In this document: in pieces, positions 43,712-55,150 of the stretch
Layout of the letters: each line of letters starts with the position of its first letter
How positions within the stretch are numbered: the stretch's first letter is position 1
Origin: Nocardioides piscis
GTDB taxonomy: Bacteria; Actinomycetota; Actinomycetes; Propionibacteriales; Nocardioidaceae
Length of the DNA stretch: 64,000 nt
Direction: 5' to 3'
NCBI RefSeq assembly: GCF_011300215.1
Contig: NZ_CP049866.1
Span: 1,550,001-1,614,000, forward strand
The notes under the pieces: model-generated
What the model was told of the DNA's origin: nothing
The model's database searches: none
Seen by the model: the letters and a program-made list of their open reading frames with translations, nothing else
Translations under genes and position numbers: made by a program

Positions 43712-45172
43712 GTGACTGACAAGACTGCGACCGCGACTCCACGGTCCACCGGCATCGACGGCTTCTTCCGCATCACCGAGCGGGGCTCCTCCGTGGCCCG
43801 CGAGGTCCGCGGTGGGATCGTCACGTTCCTGACGATGGCCTACATCATCGTCCTCAACCCGATCATCCTGCTCCAGGGCGAGGACATCAACGGGGAGCTC
43901 CTCGGGACGTTCCCGCAGATCGCCGCCGCAACCGCGCTGGCGGCCGGGGTGCTGACGATCCTGATGGGGGTGGTCGCCAACTATCCGCTGGCCCTGGCCA
44001 CCGGCCTGGGCCTGAACGCCTTCGTCACCTTCTCGGTGGCGAGCCAGATGACGTGGGCCGACGCGATGGGGCTCGTGGTGATCGAAGGCGTGGTCATCCT
44101 GCTGCTGGTCCTCACCGGGTTCCGCGAGGCGGTCTTCCACGCGGTGCCGGCGCAGCTCAAGATCGCGATCTCGGTCGGCATCGGTCTGTTCATCGCGCTG
44201 ATCGGTCTGGTCGACGCCGGGTTCGTGCGCCGTACGGGCGCTGGTCCGGTGCCGGTGGAGATGGGTATCGGTGGTCAGCTCGCAGGCTGGCCTGTCCTGG
44301 TGTTCGCCCTCGGGCTCGTGCTCGTCATCGCCCTCTACGTGCGCCAGGTCAAGGGCGCGATCCTGATCTCGATCCTCGTCACCACGGTGGTCGCCGTCGT
44401 CGTGGAGAAGGTCGCCCAGGTCGGCCCCACGTTCGCCGAGGACGGCGAGGTCAACCCGAAGGGCTGGAACCTCAACGTCCCGGCGCTGCCCGACAAGGTC
44501 TTCGACCTGCCCGACTTCGGGCTCCTCGGCAACTTCAGCCTGCTGGGCTCCTGGGAGAACGCCGGGATCGTCACCGTGGTGCTGCTGGTCTTCACGCTGC
44601 TCCTGGCCGACTTCTTCGACACGATGGGCACGATGACGGCCATCGGCGCCGAGGCCGGCCTGCTCGACGAGGAGGGCAACCCGCCCAACACCAAGCGCAT
44701 CCTGATCGTCGACTCCCTCGCGGCCGCTGCGGGCGGCGCTGCAGCCGTGTCCAGCAACACCTCCTACATCGAGAGCGCCTCGGGTGTGGGCGAGGGGGCG
44801 CGGACGGGCCTCGCCTCCGTGGTCACCGGTGTCCTCTTCCTGCTGGCCACCCTGCTCGCCCCCCTCGTGGTCGTGATCCCCAACGAGGCAGCGGTGCCTG
44901 CGCTCGTGCTCGTCGGCTTCTTGATGATGCAGCAGGTGCGGGGCATCGACTGGGACGACCTCGAGATCGCCATCCCTGCGTTCCTGACGATCGTGCTGAT
45001 GCCCTTCACCTACTCCATCTCCGCGGGGATCGGCGCCGGCTTCCTCGCCTTCGTCCTGATCAAGGTCGTCCGAGGCAAGGCGCGCGAGGTGCACGCCCTG
45101 ATGTGGGTCGTGGCCGCGATGTTCGTCCTCTACTTCGCGATCAGCCCGATCTCGGCCCTGCTCGACCGCTGA
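43712..45172 (+). CDS. NCS2 family purine permease (AzgA-like)
   Basis: A 486-residue inner-membrane protein with 12-14 helices. GFFRITERGSSVAREVRGGIVTF and MAYIIVLNPIIL open the protein. ATGLGLNAFVTFSVA, LLADFFDTMGTMTAIG and SNTSYIESASGVGEGARTG are signature segments of the AzgA (hypoxanthine/adenine/guanine) branch of nucleobase-cation symporter 2. It imports purine bases with protons. GTG 43712 has no clear ribosome site; AGACTT seven bases upstream may be a leaderless -10. Confidence 0.93.
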   Translation: MTDKTATATPRSTGIDGFFRITERGSSVAREVRGGIVTFLTMAYIIVLNPIILLQGEDINGELLGTFPQIAAATALAAGVLTILMGVVANYPLALATGLGLNAFVTFSVASQMTWADAMGLVVIEGVVILLLVLTGFREAVFHAVPAQLKIAISVGIGLFIALIGLVDAGFVRRTGAGPVPVEMGIGGQLAGWPVLVFALGLVLVIALYVRQVKGAILISILVTTVVAVVVEKVAQVGPTFAEDGEVNPKGWNLNVPALPDKVFDLPDFGLLGNFSLLGSWENAGIVTVVLLVFTLLLADFFDTMGTMTAIGAEAGLLDEEGNPPNTKRILIVDSLAAAAGGAAAVSSNTSYIESASGVGEGARTGLASVVTGVLFLLATLLAPLVVVIPNEAAVPALVLVGFLMMQQVRGIDWDDLEIAIPAFLTIVLMPFTYSISAGIGAGFLAFVLIKVVRGKAREVHALMWVVAAMFVLYFAISPISALLDR

Positions 45173-45201
45173 TCGCGCGGGAGGTCGCCGTCGGTGGCGT
45201 T

Positions 45202-45230
45202 TTGACCGCCCGTAGACCCCCCGGTAGATT
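45202..45230 (+). promoter_or_regulatory. str operon promoter
   Basis: TTGACC, exactly 17 bases, TAGATT: the best sigma-A-type promoter in the window. Transcription would start near 45237, leaving about 160 bases of leader before rpsL. Confidence 0.82.
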
Positions 45231-45397
45231 GTCTCCTTGTGTCTGGCCCGCCCTCTGGCCTGCCCAGAACCTAGTCAGGCACTCACCTCCTGCGCACGCG
45301 CAGCCGGGCACCACCGCTCTCGAGCGGCAGTTCCCGAAACTCACCGCCTCGACAGGTCGTCGTTGCGAGATAGATGAGAAAGAAAGGGAACCACTCG

Positions 45398-45769
45398 GTG
45401 CCCACCATTCAGCAACTGGTCCGCAAGGGCCGCCAGGACAAGGTGTCCAAGAGCAAGACGCCTGCCCTGAAGGGATCCCCGCAGCGCCGTGGCGTCTGCA
45501 CCCGCGTCTACACGACCACCCCGAAGAAGCCCAACTCCGCCCTCCGCAAGGTCGCCCGCGTGCGTCTGAGCTCCGGCGTCGAGGTCACGGCCTACATCCC
45601 GGGCGTCGGTCACAACCTGCAGGAGCACTCGATCGTGCTTGTGCGCGGCGGCCGTGTGAAGGACCTTCCCGGTGTCCGCTACAAGATCATCCGCGGCACG
45701 CTTGACACCCAGGGTGTCAAGAACCGCAAGCAGGCCCGCAGCCTCTACGGCGCGAAGAAGGAGAAGTAA
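45398..45769 (+). CDS. rpsL: 30S ribosomal protein S12
   Basis: A 123-residue decoding-site protein, start GTG 45398 ([12 protein letters not shown]). [11 protein letters not shown] contains Lys43 and [12 protein letters not shown] contains Lys88. Both are the streptomycin-sensitive residues; changes there are the classical resistance mutations. First gene of the str operon. Confidence 0.98.
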   Translation: MPTIQQLVRKGRQDKVSKSKTPALKGSPQRRGVCTRVYTTTPKKPNSALRKVARVRLSSGVEVTAYIPGVGHNLQEHSIVLVRGGRVKDLPGVRYKIIRGTLDTQGVKNRKQARSLYGAKKEK

Positions 45770-46239
45770 TGCCTCGCAAGGGTCCCGCTCCCAAGCGCCC
45801 CCTCGTCGTCGACCCGGTCTACGGCTCGCAGGTCGTCACCCAGCTCGTCAGCAAGGTCCTCCAGGACGGCAAGAAGGCCGTTGCCCAGCGCATCGTCTAC
45901 ACCGCGCTCGAGGGCTGCCGCGAGAAGACCGGCAGCGACCCGGTCGTCACGCTCAAGCGTGCGCTCGACAACGTCAAGCCGGCCCTCGAGGTCAAGTCCC
46001 GCCGCGTCGGCGGGGCGACCTACCAGGTCCCGGTCGAGGTCAAGGCCAACCGTCAGACCACGCTGGCCCTGCGCTGGCTCGTGGGCTACGCGGCCGACCG
46101 TCGTGAGAAGACGATGGCCGAGCGCCTCATGAACGAGATCCTCGACGCTTCCAACGGCCTCGGTGCCGCAGTGAAGAAGCGCGAGGACACGCACAAGATG
46201 GCCGAGTCCAACAAGGCCTTCGCCCACTACCGCTGGTGA
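45769..46239 (+). CDS. rpsG: 30S ribosomal protein S7
   Basis: A 156-residue protein that nucleates assembly of the 30S head. [11 protein letters not shown] opens it and [11 protein letters not shown] is the conserved RNA-binding segment. Its ATG shares a base with the rpsL stop (TAATG), so translation is coupled. Confidence 0.98.
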   Translation: MPRKGPAPKRPLVVDPVYGSQVVTQLVSKVLQDGKKAVAQRIVYTALEGCREKTGSDPVVTLKRALDNVKPALEVKSRRVGGATYQVPVEVKANRQTTLALRWLVGYAADRREKTMAERLMNEILDASNGLGAAVKKREDTHKMAESNKAFAHYRW

Positions 46240-46242
46240 TGA

Positions 46243-46284
46243 TCACGGCGTACGGCGCAGCAGCTGCTCCGCCGTACGCCGTGA
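46243..46284. repeat. 42-bp near-perfect palindrome between rpsG and fusA
   Basis: Arms TCACGGCGTACGGCG and CGCCGTACGCCGTGA (15 bp, perfect) enclose a central palindrome AGCAGCTGCT, with one C/C mismatch. It forms a strong hairpin four bases after the rpsG stop, inside the operon. There is no T-tract. Confidence 0.88.
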
Positions 46285-46327
46285 CCCACTGCACGCCCCA
46301 CCAACTCGCAAGGGACTGAGAAACTAC

Positions 46328-48439
46328 GTGGCCGTCGAAATCACCACCGACCTCAACAAGGTCCGCAACATCGGCATCATGGCGCACATCGACGCCGGCA
46401 AGACCACCACCACCGAGCGCATCCTGTTCTACACCGGCATCAGCTACAAGATCGGTGAGGTCCACGACGGTGCGGCCACGATGGACTGGATGGAGCAGGA
46501 GCAGGAGCGTGGCATCACCATCACCTCCGCTGCGACCACCTGCTGGTGGAAGAACCACCAGATCAACATCATCGACACCCCGGGCCACGTCGACTTCACG
46601 GTCGAGGTCGAGCGCTCGCTGCGCGTCCTCGACGGCGCAGTCGCGGTCTTCGACGGTGTCGCCGGCGTCGAGCCGCAGACGATGACGGTGTGGCGCCAGG
46701 CCAACAAGTACTCCGTGCCCCGCATGTGCTTCGTCAACAAGCTCGACCGCACCGGCGCCGACTTCTTCCGCTGCGTCGACATGATGGTCGAGCGCCTCAA
46801 CTCCACCCCGCTGGTGCTGCAGCTCCCGATCGGCGCCGAGGGTGACTTCCTCGGGGTCGTCGACCTGGTCGGCATGCGTGCCCTGACCTGGCGTGGCGAG
46901 ACCACGATGGGTGAGGACTACGAGGTCGAGGAGATCCCGGCCGACCTCGCCGAGCAGGCCGCGGAATACCGCGAGAAGCTGCTCGAGACCCTGGCCGAGG
47001 CCGACGACGAGATCATGGAGAAGTTCCTCGACGAGGGCGAGTTCACCGTCGAGGAGCTCGAGGCCGCGATCCGTCGCGCCACGCTCGCCGACAAGATCAA
47101 CCCCGTCCTGTGCGGCACCGCGTTCAAGAACAAGGGCGTCCAGCCGCTGCTCGACGCGGTCGTGAAGTTCCTTCCCTCCCCGCTCGACATCGATGCCATC
47201 GTCGGGCACGCGCCCAACGACGAGGAGAAGGAGATCAAGCGTCTCCCCAGCGATGACGAGCCCTTCTGTGGCCTCGCCTACAAGATCGCCACCGACCCCC
47301 ACCTCGGCAAGCTGATCTACGTCCGGGTCTACTCCGGCAAGCTCGAGGCCGGCTCGACCGTGGTCAACTCGGTCAACGGTCGCAAGGAGCGCGTCGGCAA
47401 GGTCTACCAGATGCACGCCAACAAGCGTGAGGAGATCGCCGCCGTCGGCGCCGGGCAGATCGTGGCCGTCATGGGGCTCAAGGACACCAAGACCGGTCAC
47501 ACCCTGTGCGACCCGCAGAACCAGGTCGTCCTCGAGTCGATGACGTTCCCGGCCCCGGTGATCGAGGTCGCGATCGAGCCGAAGACCAAGAGCGACCAGG
47601 AGAAGCTCGGCACCGCGATCCAGCGCCTCTCCGACGAGGACCCGACGTTCACCGTCAAGGCCGACGAAGAGACCGGCCAGACGATCATCGCCGGCATGGG
47701 TGAGCTCCACCTCGAGATCCTCGTCGACCGGATGAAGCGCGAGTTCCGGGTCGAGGCGACAGTCGGCAAGCCGCAGGTCGCCTACCGCGAGACCATCCGC
47801 AACACGGTCGAGAAGCACTCCTACACCCACAAGAAGCAGACCGGTGGGTCGGGTCAGTTCGCCAAGGTCGTCATCAACCTCGGTCCGAACATCGACCCCG
47901 AGACCGGTGTGGGCGCGGGCTACGAGTTCCAGAACAACGTCACCGGTGGTCGCGTGCCGAAGGAATACATCCCTTCGGTCGACCAGGGCGGCCAGGACGC
48001 CATGGAGTTCGGCGTCCTCGCCGGCTACCCGATGGTGGACGTGAAGTTCTCGCTGGAGGACGGCGCCTACCACGACGTCGACTCCTCCGAGCTCGCCTTC
48101 AAGATCGCCGGCAACCAGGCCTTCAAGGAGGCCGCCCGCCGGGCCAAGCCGGTGCTGCTCGAGCCGATGTTCGCCGTCGAGGTCACGACTCCCGAGAGCT
48201 TCCTCGGCACCGTGATCGGCGACATCAACTCGCGTCGCGGTCAGATCCAGGCTCAGGAGGAGCGTCACGGCGACATGGTCGTCAACGCCCTTGTGCCGCT
48301 GTCAGAGATGTTCGGGTACGTTGGCGACTTGAGGTCGAAGACCTCGGGACAGGCGTCGTACTCGATGGAGTTCGACTCGTACGCCGAGGTTCCCACGAAC
48401 ATCGCCGAGGAGATCGTCAAGAAGGTCCGCGGCGAATAG
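46328..48439 (+). CDS. fusA: Elongation factor G
   Basis: A 703-residue translocation GTPase. G1 is [14 protein letters not shown], with [10 protein letters not shown] (switch I), DTPGHVDF (G3) and NKLDRTGAD (G4). Domains II-V follow, ending [26 protein letters not shown] 46328 with AAGGGA upstream. Third gene of the str operon; intact. Confidence 0.98.
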   Translation: MAVEITTDLNKVRNIGIMAHIDAGKTTTTERILFYTGISYKIGEVHDGAATMDWMEQEQERGITITSAATTCWWKNHQINIIDTPGHVDFTVEVERSLRVLDGAVAVFDGVAGVEPQTMTVWRQANKYSVPRMCFVNKLDRTGADFFRCVDMMVERLNSTPLVLQLPIGAEGDFLGVVDLVGMRALTWRGETTMGEDYEVEEIPADLAEQAAEYREKLLETLAEADDEIMEKFLDEGEFTVEELEAAIRRATLADKINPVLCGTAFKNKGVQPLLDAVVKFLPSPLDIDAIVGHAPNDEEKEIKRLPSDDEPFCGLAYKIATDPHLGKLIYVRVYSGKLEAGSTVVNSVNGRKERVGKVYQMHANKREEIAAVGAGQIVAVMGLKDTKTGHTLCDPQNQVVLESMTFPAPVIEVAIEPKTKSDQEKLGTAIQRLSDEDPTFTVKADEETGQTIIAGMGELHLEILVDRMKREFRVEATVGKPQVAYRETIRNTVEKHSYTHKKQTGGSGQFAKVVINLGPNIDPETGVGAGYEFQNNVTGGRVPKEYIPSVDQGGQDAMEFGVLAGYPMVDVKFSLEDGAYHDVDSSELAFKIAGNQAFKEAARRAKPVLLEPMFAVEVTTPESFLGTVIGDINSRRGQIQAQEERHGDMVVNALVPLSEMFGYVGDLRSKTSGQASYSMEFDSYAEVPTNIAEEIVKKVRGE

Positions 48440-48520
48440 TCGCCACGGACCACCGGCACACGCACCACCCGTTTTTCACACCCACGAGTTCTAGTACCAA
48501 TCCAACCAGGAGGAGCCCCA

Positions 48521-49712
<1,192 letters not shown>

Positions 49713-49831
49713 GGACAGGCGGGTCGAGCTTGCTCGTACCCGCTCCGAGCTGAAGTGATCCCGGCGAGCGAAGCGAGTCCGTGATCACCAAGTGATCCCC
49801 GCTCGTCCCTGACGAGCAGCTGAACGGTCTA

Positions 49832-49863
49832 CGAGGTCCCACTCCTTCGGGAGTGGGGCCTCG
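49832..49863 (+). terminator. str operon terminator
   Basis: A 14-bp stem CGAGGTCCCACTCC / GGAGTGGGGCCTCG with one T-G pair and a TTCG loop, about 120 bp after tuf. It has the same TTCG design as the groEL terminator. Confidence 0.85.
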
Positions 49864-49888
49864 TGGCATCTCACGGGGACGGCGCTGG

Positions 49889-49894
49889 GACAAT
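49889..49894 (+). promoter_or_regulatory. Leaderless-type -10 (GACAAT) of trmB
   Basis: GACAAT, seven bases, then GTG 49902. The first base deviates from TANNNT. Confidence 0.5.
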
Positions 49895-49901
49895 GGTCGG
49901 C

Positions 49902-50627
49902 GTGAACGACGCCCGCCCCGCCCGCCCGCACCACAAGCTCACCGACGACGGCCGGCGGGTGCGTGAGGTGCTCACCTACTCGCGCCGGGGCAGCAGGTTC
50001 ACGCCCAAGCAGGCTGCAGGCTGGGCCGCCCACCAGGCCGACTGGGTGATACCGGACGAGGCAGTCGATCGGCCCGGCTTCCGGATCGCCGACGCGTGGG
50101 ACCGTGAGGCCCCCTTGATCGTGGAGATCGGCTCCGGGGTCGGCGAGGCCACCGCCGCGCTCGCCGCCGCTCGACCGGATGCCAACATCCTGGCGTTCGA
50201 GGTCTGGCGGCCGGGGATCGCCGACTCGCTCTGGCGGGTCGCAGAGGCCGGAGCCGACAACGTGCGCTTCTGCGGCGTCGACGCGGTCTGGTCGCTCGAG
50301 CACCTGATCGAGCCCGGGAGCCTGAGCGAGCTCTGGACCTTCTTCCCGGACCCCTGGCACAAGACCAAGCACAACAAGCGACGGTTCGTGACCGCGACCA
50401 ACGCCGCCATCGCAGCGTCACGGCTCGAGCACGGTGCCGTATGGCGCCTGGCCACCGACTGGGCCGACTACGCCAACCAGATGGTTGACGTGCTCGACGC
50501 GGAGCCGCTGCTCGAGGGGGGTCGGGTCGGTCGCTGGGACGACCGCCCAGTCACCAGGTTCGAGCGCAAGGGGCTCGAGAAGGGCCGGACGATCACCGAC
50601 CTCGCCTACACACGCACCAGTCACTGA
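49902..50627 (+). CDS. trmB: tRNA (guanine-N7)-methyltransferase
   Basis: A 241-residue enzyme that methylates G46 of tRNA using SAM. IVEIGSGVGEATAALA near residue 74 is motif I. FEVWRPGI, FCGVDAV and FFPDPWHKTKHNKRR (the TrmB signature, near 149) follow. The end is EKGRTITDLAYTR. GTG 49902 fits the leaderless -10; ATG 49893 is the alternative. It is inserted between the str and S10 operons. Confidence 0.93.
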   Translation: MNDARPARPHHKLTDDGRRVREVLTYSRRGSRFTPKQAAGWAAHQADWVIPDEAVDRPGFRIADAWDREAPLIVEIGSGVGEATAALAAARPDANILAFEVWRPGIADSLWRVAEAGADNVRFCGVDAVWSLEHLIEPGSLSELWTFFPDPWHKTKHNKRRFVTATNAAIAASRLEHGAVWRLATDWADYANQMVDVLDAEPLLEGGRVGRWDDRPVTRFERKGLEKGRTITDLAYTRTSH

Positions 50628-51007
50628 CCCGGCGCGAAGCGCAGCCCCTGCTCCTCGAGCATCGCCTCGACCCGCAGCCGCGCCGCCTCCCGGTCCGGGC
50701 CGGCGGGCACGCCGCTGAGCATGTCCGGGAGTCCAAGCGCTTGGCAGGCCTGGACCAGGGTCTCGTCGTAGGCCGCGAGCACAGCGACCCGACGGACCTG
50801 GCTCGTCCCGGGCGCGATGCGCTCGGTGGCGGCACGCAGACGCCGCAGGTCGGCGGCGACCCGCTCGATCGGGGGGCCGACCGGCGCGGGCGGGGAGGGC
50901 CGGTGGCGACGGGCGAGACGCCAGGTCGCAGCACCGTAGAGCACCACCCAGAGCGCCGCCACGAGCAGCGCTGTGCCCGCGGCTATCGTCAGGATGCTCT
51001 CCCACAT
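50621..51007 (-). CDS. Hypothetical membrane-anchored protein
   Basis: A 128-residue protein with one N-terminal transmembrane helix (about 5-27, ILTIAAGTALLVAALWVVLYG), a basic stop-transfer (WRLARRHR) and a helical soluble part (VAADLRRLRAATERIAPG). I do not recognise the family, but the same position next to an RDD gene suggests it belongs to the membrane cluster. It overlaps the 3' end of trmB convergently by seven bases. Confidence 0.7.
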   Translation of the reverse strand: MWESILTIAAGTALLVAALWVVLYGAATWRLARRHRPSPPAPVGPPIERVAADLRRLRAATERIAPGTSQVRRVAVLAAYDETLVQACQALGLPDMLSGVPAGPDREAARLRVEAMLEEQGLRFAPGQ

Positions 51008-51014
51008 GAGAGCT

Positions 51015-51829
51015 TCAGCGCTCTCCCACCAGTCGGCGGCGCATCGCTGCTTCGCGCTCCAGCCGGGCCATGTCCCGTTCCCGGCGCGCGGCCATGACCG
51101 CGGCGAGGAGGTCCTGGGGGTGGGTGCCGGGTGGGGGTGGTGGTGCGACGTAGGCCGAGACGTCGGCCGCCAGCCGTGAGCCCAGGTCGTGACGCGTGCG
51201 GCTGTCGAGCGTCGCCGCCCGGCCGAGGTATTGCCGGATCGCCAGCGCGAGGCCCGTCGGCAGGGTGGCCAGATCCGCGTTCTGCGCCCACGCCTGCAGG
51301 TGGGGTGGCATCAGGGCCGCGGGCGCGAGTCGCAACCGCACGCGCTCTCGCACGACATAGGTGCCGGCTGCATGGTCACCGAGCCGCTTGCCCTTCGCTG
51401 ACAGAAGCGCGGAGAAGAACGCCGGTGTGCCGGTGAAGGCATAGATCTCGACGAAGCCCACCAGTGCCCGGACGAAGGCGTGCTGGAACGACACGGGGCC
51501 GGCGTCGTCACGGACGGCTCGCAGGCCGCAGGCCCATTTGCCCAGCGAGCGGCCACGGGTGAGTGTCTCCACCGTCGTCGGTATGGCGATGAACACCGTG
51601 ATCAGGGTCGCGACGGTGGCGACGTGGAACAGCGCCTCGCCGCTCTGCAGCGCGGCCACGCCGAGGACCACGAAGACGACGACCAGCAGCACCAGCGTCA
51701 CCACGATGTCGATCAGGCCGCTGACGATCCGGGAGCCGAGGCTGGCGGGGGCAGGTCGAGCGCGACCGCCTCGCCCGTGACGTGGTCGTCGACGGTGAGG
51801 CTGGCGAAGGCAGGACCAGGGCTCGACAT
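51015..51829 (-). CDS. RDD family membrane protein; interrupted by a 1-base deletion
   Basis: About 271 residues when repaired. The N-terminus MSSPGPAFASLTVDDHVTGE leads to LPPPASLGSRIVSGLIDIVV, with the break inside at a five-G run (51747-51751, C on the coding strand). RDD helices follow (VTLVLLVVVFVVLGVAAL), then TRGRSLGKWACGLRAVRD and KGKRLGDHAAGTYVV, the family signature. The tail is soluble and Arg-rich. ATG 51829 lies seven bases after TATGCT. It is divergent from the SpoIIM-like gene. Confidence 0.82.
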
Positions 51830-51836
51830 CGCTGCC

Positions 51837-51846
51837 AGCATAGGCT
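51837..51846. promoter_or_regulatory. Overlapping divergent leaderless -10 elements
   Basis: Minus strand TATGCT (51837-51842) serves ATG 51829 with seven bases between. Plus strand TAGGCT (51841-51846) serves GTG 51853 with six bases between. The two hexamers share two base pairs, so the two polymerases cannot bind together. Confidence 0.65.
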
Positions 51847-51852
51847 GGGGCC

Positions 51853-52847
51853 GTGGACCTCGACGCCTACGTGCTGGCTCATCAGGATGCCTGGCGTCGG
51901 CTCGAGGAGCTCACGTCACGACGCCGTCTCCGCGATGCCGACAACGACGAGCTCGTCGACCTCTACCAACGGGTCGCGACCCACCTCTCGGTCGTGCGGA
52001 CCTCGGCCCCCGATGCCGCACTGATCGCCTACCTCTCCTCGATCCTGGCCCGGGCGCGGCTGCGCACGGTGGGGACGCGAGCGACGACGTGGAGCAGCGT
52101 CGGCACGTTCTTCACCGACCGGTTCCCGGCGGCGCTCTACCGTCTGCGCTGGTGGTGGATGGCGACGCTCGCGGCCAACGTCGTGGTGACGGCCGTGATG
52201 ATGTGGTGGCTGCTGCAGAACCCGGCCGTCGAGCAGAGCATGCTCACACCCTCGGAGGTCGACCAGCTGGTCAGCGAGGACTTCGAGAACTACTACAGCG
52301 AGCACGCCGCCTCGCACTTCGCGGCCCAGGTGTGGATCAACAACGCATGGGTCGCAGCCCTGTGCCTCGCCCTGGGGGTGCTCGGTGCGCCGGTGATCTA
52401 TCTGCTCTTCCAGAACATCGCCAACCTCGCCGTGATCGGCTCGATCATGATCCGGCACGACCACGGCGCCCACTTCTGGGGCTGATCAGTCCCCATGGGC
52501 TGCTGGAGCTGACGGCCGTCTTCGTCGCCGGGGGAGTCGGCCTGCGCCTGTTCTGGTCCTGGGTCTCGCCCGGCGACCTCACCCGGTCCCAGTCGATGGC
52601 GCGTGAGGGCCGGACGGCCGGAACGGTCGCCCTGGGGCTCGTCGTGGTGCTGTTCGTCAGTGGCGTCATCGAGGCCTTCGTGACCCCGTCGGGCCTGCCG
52701 ACTCCGGCCAGGGTCGGGATCGGGGTGGTCGCCGAGCTCGCCTTCTTCGCCTACGTCTTCGTCGTCGGTCGCAACGCGGTGGCTCGCGGACACACCGGCG
52801 ACATCGATGCAGCCCTGCTCGAGGACCGCGTCGCGACCCAGGCCTGA
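51853..52847 (+). CDS. SpoIIM-like (stage II sporulation protein M family) membrane protein; interrupted by a 1-base deletion
   Basis: About 331 residues when repaired. It starts MDLDAYVLAHQDAWRRLEEL, a soluble helical head. Membrane helices follow (WWWMATLAANVVVTAVMMW; ALGVLGAPVIYLLFQNIAN), then GAHFWG, where the frame ends at a GGGG run (52478-52481). One added G gives LISPHGLLELTAVFVAGG, the SpoIIM-family hallmark, and more helices. Despite the name, it is common in non-sporulating actinobacteria. It is the only plus-strand gene of the MoxR cluster. Confidence 0.83.
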
Positions 52848-52853
52848 GCCGGC

Positions 52854-54145
52854 TCAGAGCAGGCCGCGGGCCTTCAGGGTCAGGTAGTGGTCGGCCAGGG
52901 CCGGCGGCAGGGCCTCCGCATCGGCATCCACCACGTCCACCCCGAGGGCCGTCAGGATCTCCCCGGCCCGCTGTCGCTGCTGGATCACGACCGCTGCGGC
53001 AGCCGCCCCATAGACCTCGCCCAGGGTGTCGCGCCTGTCCTCGAGCCGATGCAGTGCCGGGTCCGCGACGGAGGCGACGACGACGCGGTGGTGGCGCAGC
53101 AGGGCAGGCAGCACGGGCAGCAGGCCCTCGATCACCGATGCCGGCTCGAGGGGGTCAGGAGCACGACGAGCGCACGTTGGCGACCCAGGCTGTTGACCGC
53201 CCCGGCCAGGGCGCGCCAGTCCGCCTCCGCGATCACCGGCTCGAGGTCGGCCATCGCGTCCTGGAGGGTGGCGGCGACGTCGCGGGCACGTGCCGCACGC
53301 AACCGGGTGCGGACCTGTCGATCCCCGGCGAGGAAGTCCACCCGGTCGCCTGCCCGGGCGGCGAGCGCCGCGAGGAGCAGCGCCGCGTCCATGGCCGAGT
53401 CGAGTCGGGGCACGTCGCCGACCCGGGCTGCGGAGACGCGCGAGGTGTCCAGGACGAGCACGACCCGACGGTCGCGTTCGGGTTGCCAGGTGCGCACGAC
53501 CACGTTGCGGTTGCGGGCAGTGGCGCGCCAGTCGATGGCGCGCACGTCGTCCCCGCGGACGTATTCGCGCAGCGAGTCGAACTCCGTGCCGGCACCACGG
53601 GTGCGCACGGCGGAGCGCCCATCGAGCTCGCGCAGGCGCGCCAGGCGCGAAGGCAGGTGCTTGCGCGACTCGAAGGCAGGCAGCGAGCGCAGCCTCCCGG
53701 GCACGTCGATGGTCGACTGCCGGGCCGCCAGCCCCAACGGGCCGGGGATCCGCACGGTCACCCCGACCGCCCGCAGGTCCCCTCGACGACGGGGACGCAG
53801 GGCAGTGATGAGCGGCAGCGTCTGGCCGGCGTCCAGCCGGACCGGGTGACGGTTGCCGGTGGCGCCCGCAGTCGGCTGCCAGGCGTCACGCACCGTCGCA
53901 CGCACCAGCATCCTGCCCGGATTGCTGATCAGCAGGCACGACTGCGACTCGGCGCCCAGGCGCACCGGTGGCAGGTCCGCACGGCGGACGGTGAGGCGGT
54001 CGGGACGAGCGGCCAGCAGCCAGTCCGCGAGCACGACCACGCTGACGAGCAGCACCCACAGCCACACGGTGCTCATGGCTGGTCGCAGCACCACGGGCAC
54101 CATGCCCAGGAGCAGCAGCAGGGGAGTGCGACCGGTGATGACCAT
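52854..54145 (-). CDS. DUF58 domain protein; interrupted by a 1-base deletion
   Basis: About 430 residues when repaired. Two N-terminal helices lead to a beta-rich part and the DUF58 core (TEFDSLREYVRGDDVRAIDWRATAR), then a VWA-like metal site VLVLDTS near residue 230. The frame is lost in a five-G run (53150-53154), where VVLLTP should continue LEPASVIEGLLPV. The last 93 residues are in the other frame. It is encoded directly after MoxR, the usual pairing of AAA chaperone and VWA-type client. Confidence 0.86.
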
Positions 54146-54169
54146 GGCGAGGACGAGGCTCCGCCGGTC

Positions 54170-55150
54170 TCAGCGGGGGACCGGGACGGAGTTGAGGGAC
54201 GACGTCAGCACGGCAGCCACGTCGACCCCCTCGAGCTCGGCCTCGGGACGCAGCGCCAGGCGATGGACGAGCGTCGCGTGCGCGAGTGCCTTGACGTCGT
54301 CGGGCGTGACGAAGTCGCGACCGGTCAGCCATGCCCAGGCTCGGGCTGCTCGCATCAGCGCAGTGGCGCCACGCGGGGAGACTCCCAGTGAGAGCGACGG
54401 GGACTCGCGGGTCGCCCGCGCGATGTCGACGATGTATCCGGCCACCTCGGGGGAGACCTGCACGGAGCGTACGGCGACCTGCCCCGCCTCGATGTCTGCT
54501 GGCCCGGCCACCGGCACCACCCCGGCTGCCAGCACGTCGCGGGGGTCGAAGCCCGCCGCGTGCCGCGCGAGGATCTCCAGCTCGTCTCCTCGTCCCGGGA
54601 CGGGGAGGATGATCTTGAGCAGGAACCGGTCGAGCTGGGCCTCCGGGAGCGGGTAGGTGCCCTCGTACTCGACGGGGTTCTGTGTCGCGGCGACCAGGAA
54701 CGGCCGTGGCAGGGGACGCGAGGTCCCGTCGACGGAGACCTGGCCCTCCTCCATCGCCTCGAGCAGGGCCGACTGTGTCTTGGGTGGGGTGCGGTTGATC
54801 TCGTCGGCCAGCAGGAGGTTGGTGAACAGGGGCCCCTCGCGGAAGGTCAGCTCACCGGCGCGCCCGTCGATGACCATGGAGCCGGTGATGTCGCCGGGCA
54901 TCAGGTCGGGAGTGAACTGCACGCGCCGCGTCCCCACGTCCAACGCCGCCGACAAGGTCCGCACCAGCAGCGTCTTGGCGACGCCGGGCACACCCTCCAT
55001 CAGGACGTGACCGCCGCACAGCAGCGCCACGAGGAGGCCGGAGACGGCCGCTTCCTGGCCGACGACAGCCTTGGCGACCTCGGCGCGGACCTCGCCGAGC
55101 CGCTCACGGGCGGCTCGGTGGTCGGTGGGCTCGTCAGTGGTGTGGCTCAT
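54170..55150 (-). CDS. MoxR-type AAA+ ATPase
   Basis: A 326-residue chaperone-like ATPase. Walker A is GVPGVAKT at 53-60. Walker B and sensor segment are LLLADEINRTPPKTQSALLEAMEE, near 113. ATQNPVEYEGTYPLPEAQLDRF and GVSPRGATALMRAARAWA (sensor 2) follow. MoxR proteins activate or assemble partners carrying VWA domains, here probably the DUF58 protein. ATG 55150 overlaps the stop of the DUF4350 gene. Confidence 0.93.
   Translation of the reverse strand: MSHTTDEPTDHRAARERLGEVRAEVAKAVVGQEAAVSGLLVALLCGGHVLMEGVPGVAKTLLVRTLSAALDVGTRRVQFTPDLMPGDITGSMVIDGRAGELTFREGPLFTNLLLADEINRTPPKTQSALLEAMEEGQVSVDGTSRPLPRPFLVAATQNPVEYEGTYPLPEAQLDRFLLKIILPVPGRGDELEILARHAAGFDPRDVLAAGVVPVAGPADIEAGQVAVRSVQVSPEVAGYIVDIARATRESPSLSLGVSPRGATALMRAARAWAWLTGRDFVTPDDVKALAHATLVHRLALRPEAELEGVDVAAVLTSSLNSVPVPR

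Noticed and set aside
46243..46284. The rpsG-fusA palindrome as an ordinary terminator
   Set aside because: No T-tract follows, and termination here would cut off fusA and tuf, which have no comparable promoter immediately downstream. I kept it as an unexplained element.
49741..49800. GAGCGAAGCGAG and GTGATC words after tuf as an attachment site or tRNA remnant
   Set aside because: They form only short, weak inverted repeats with no integrase, tRNA sequence or duplicated flank.
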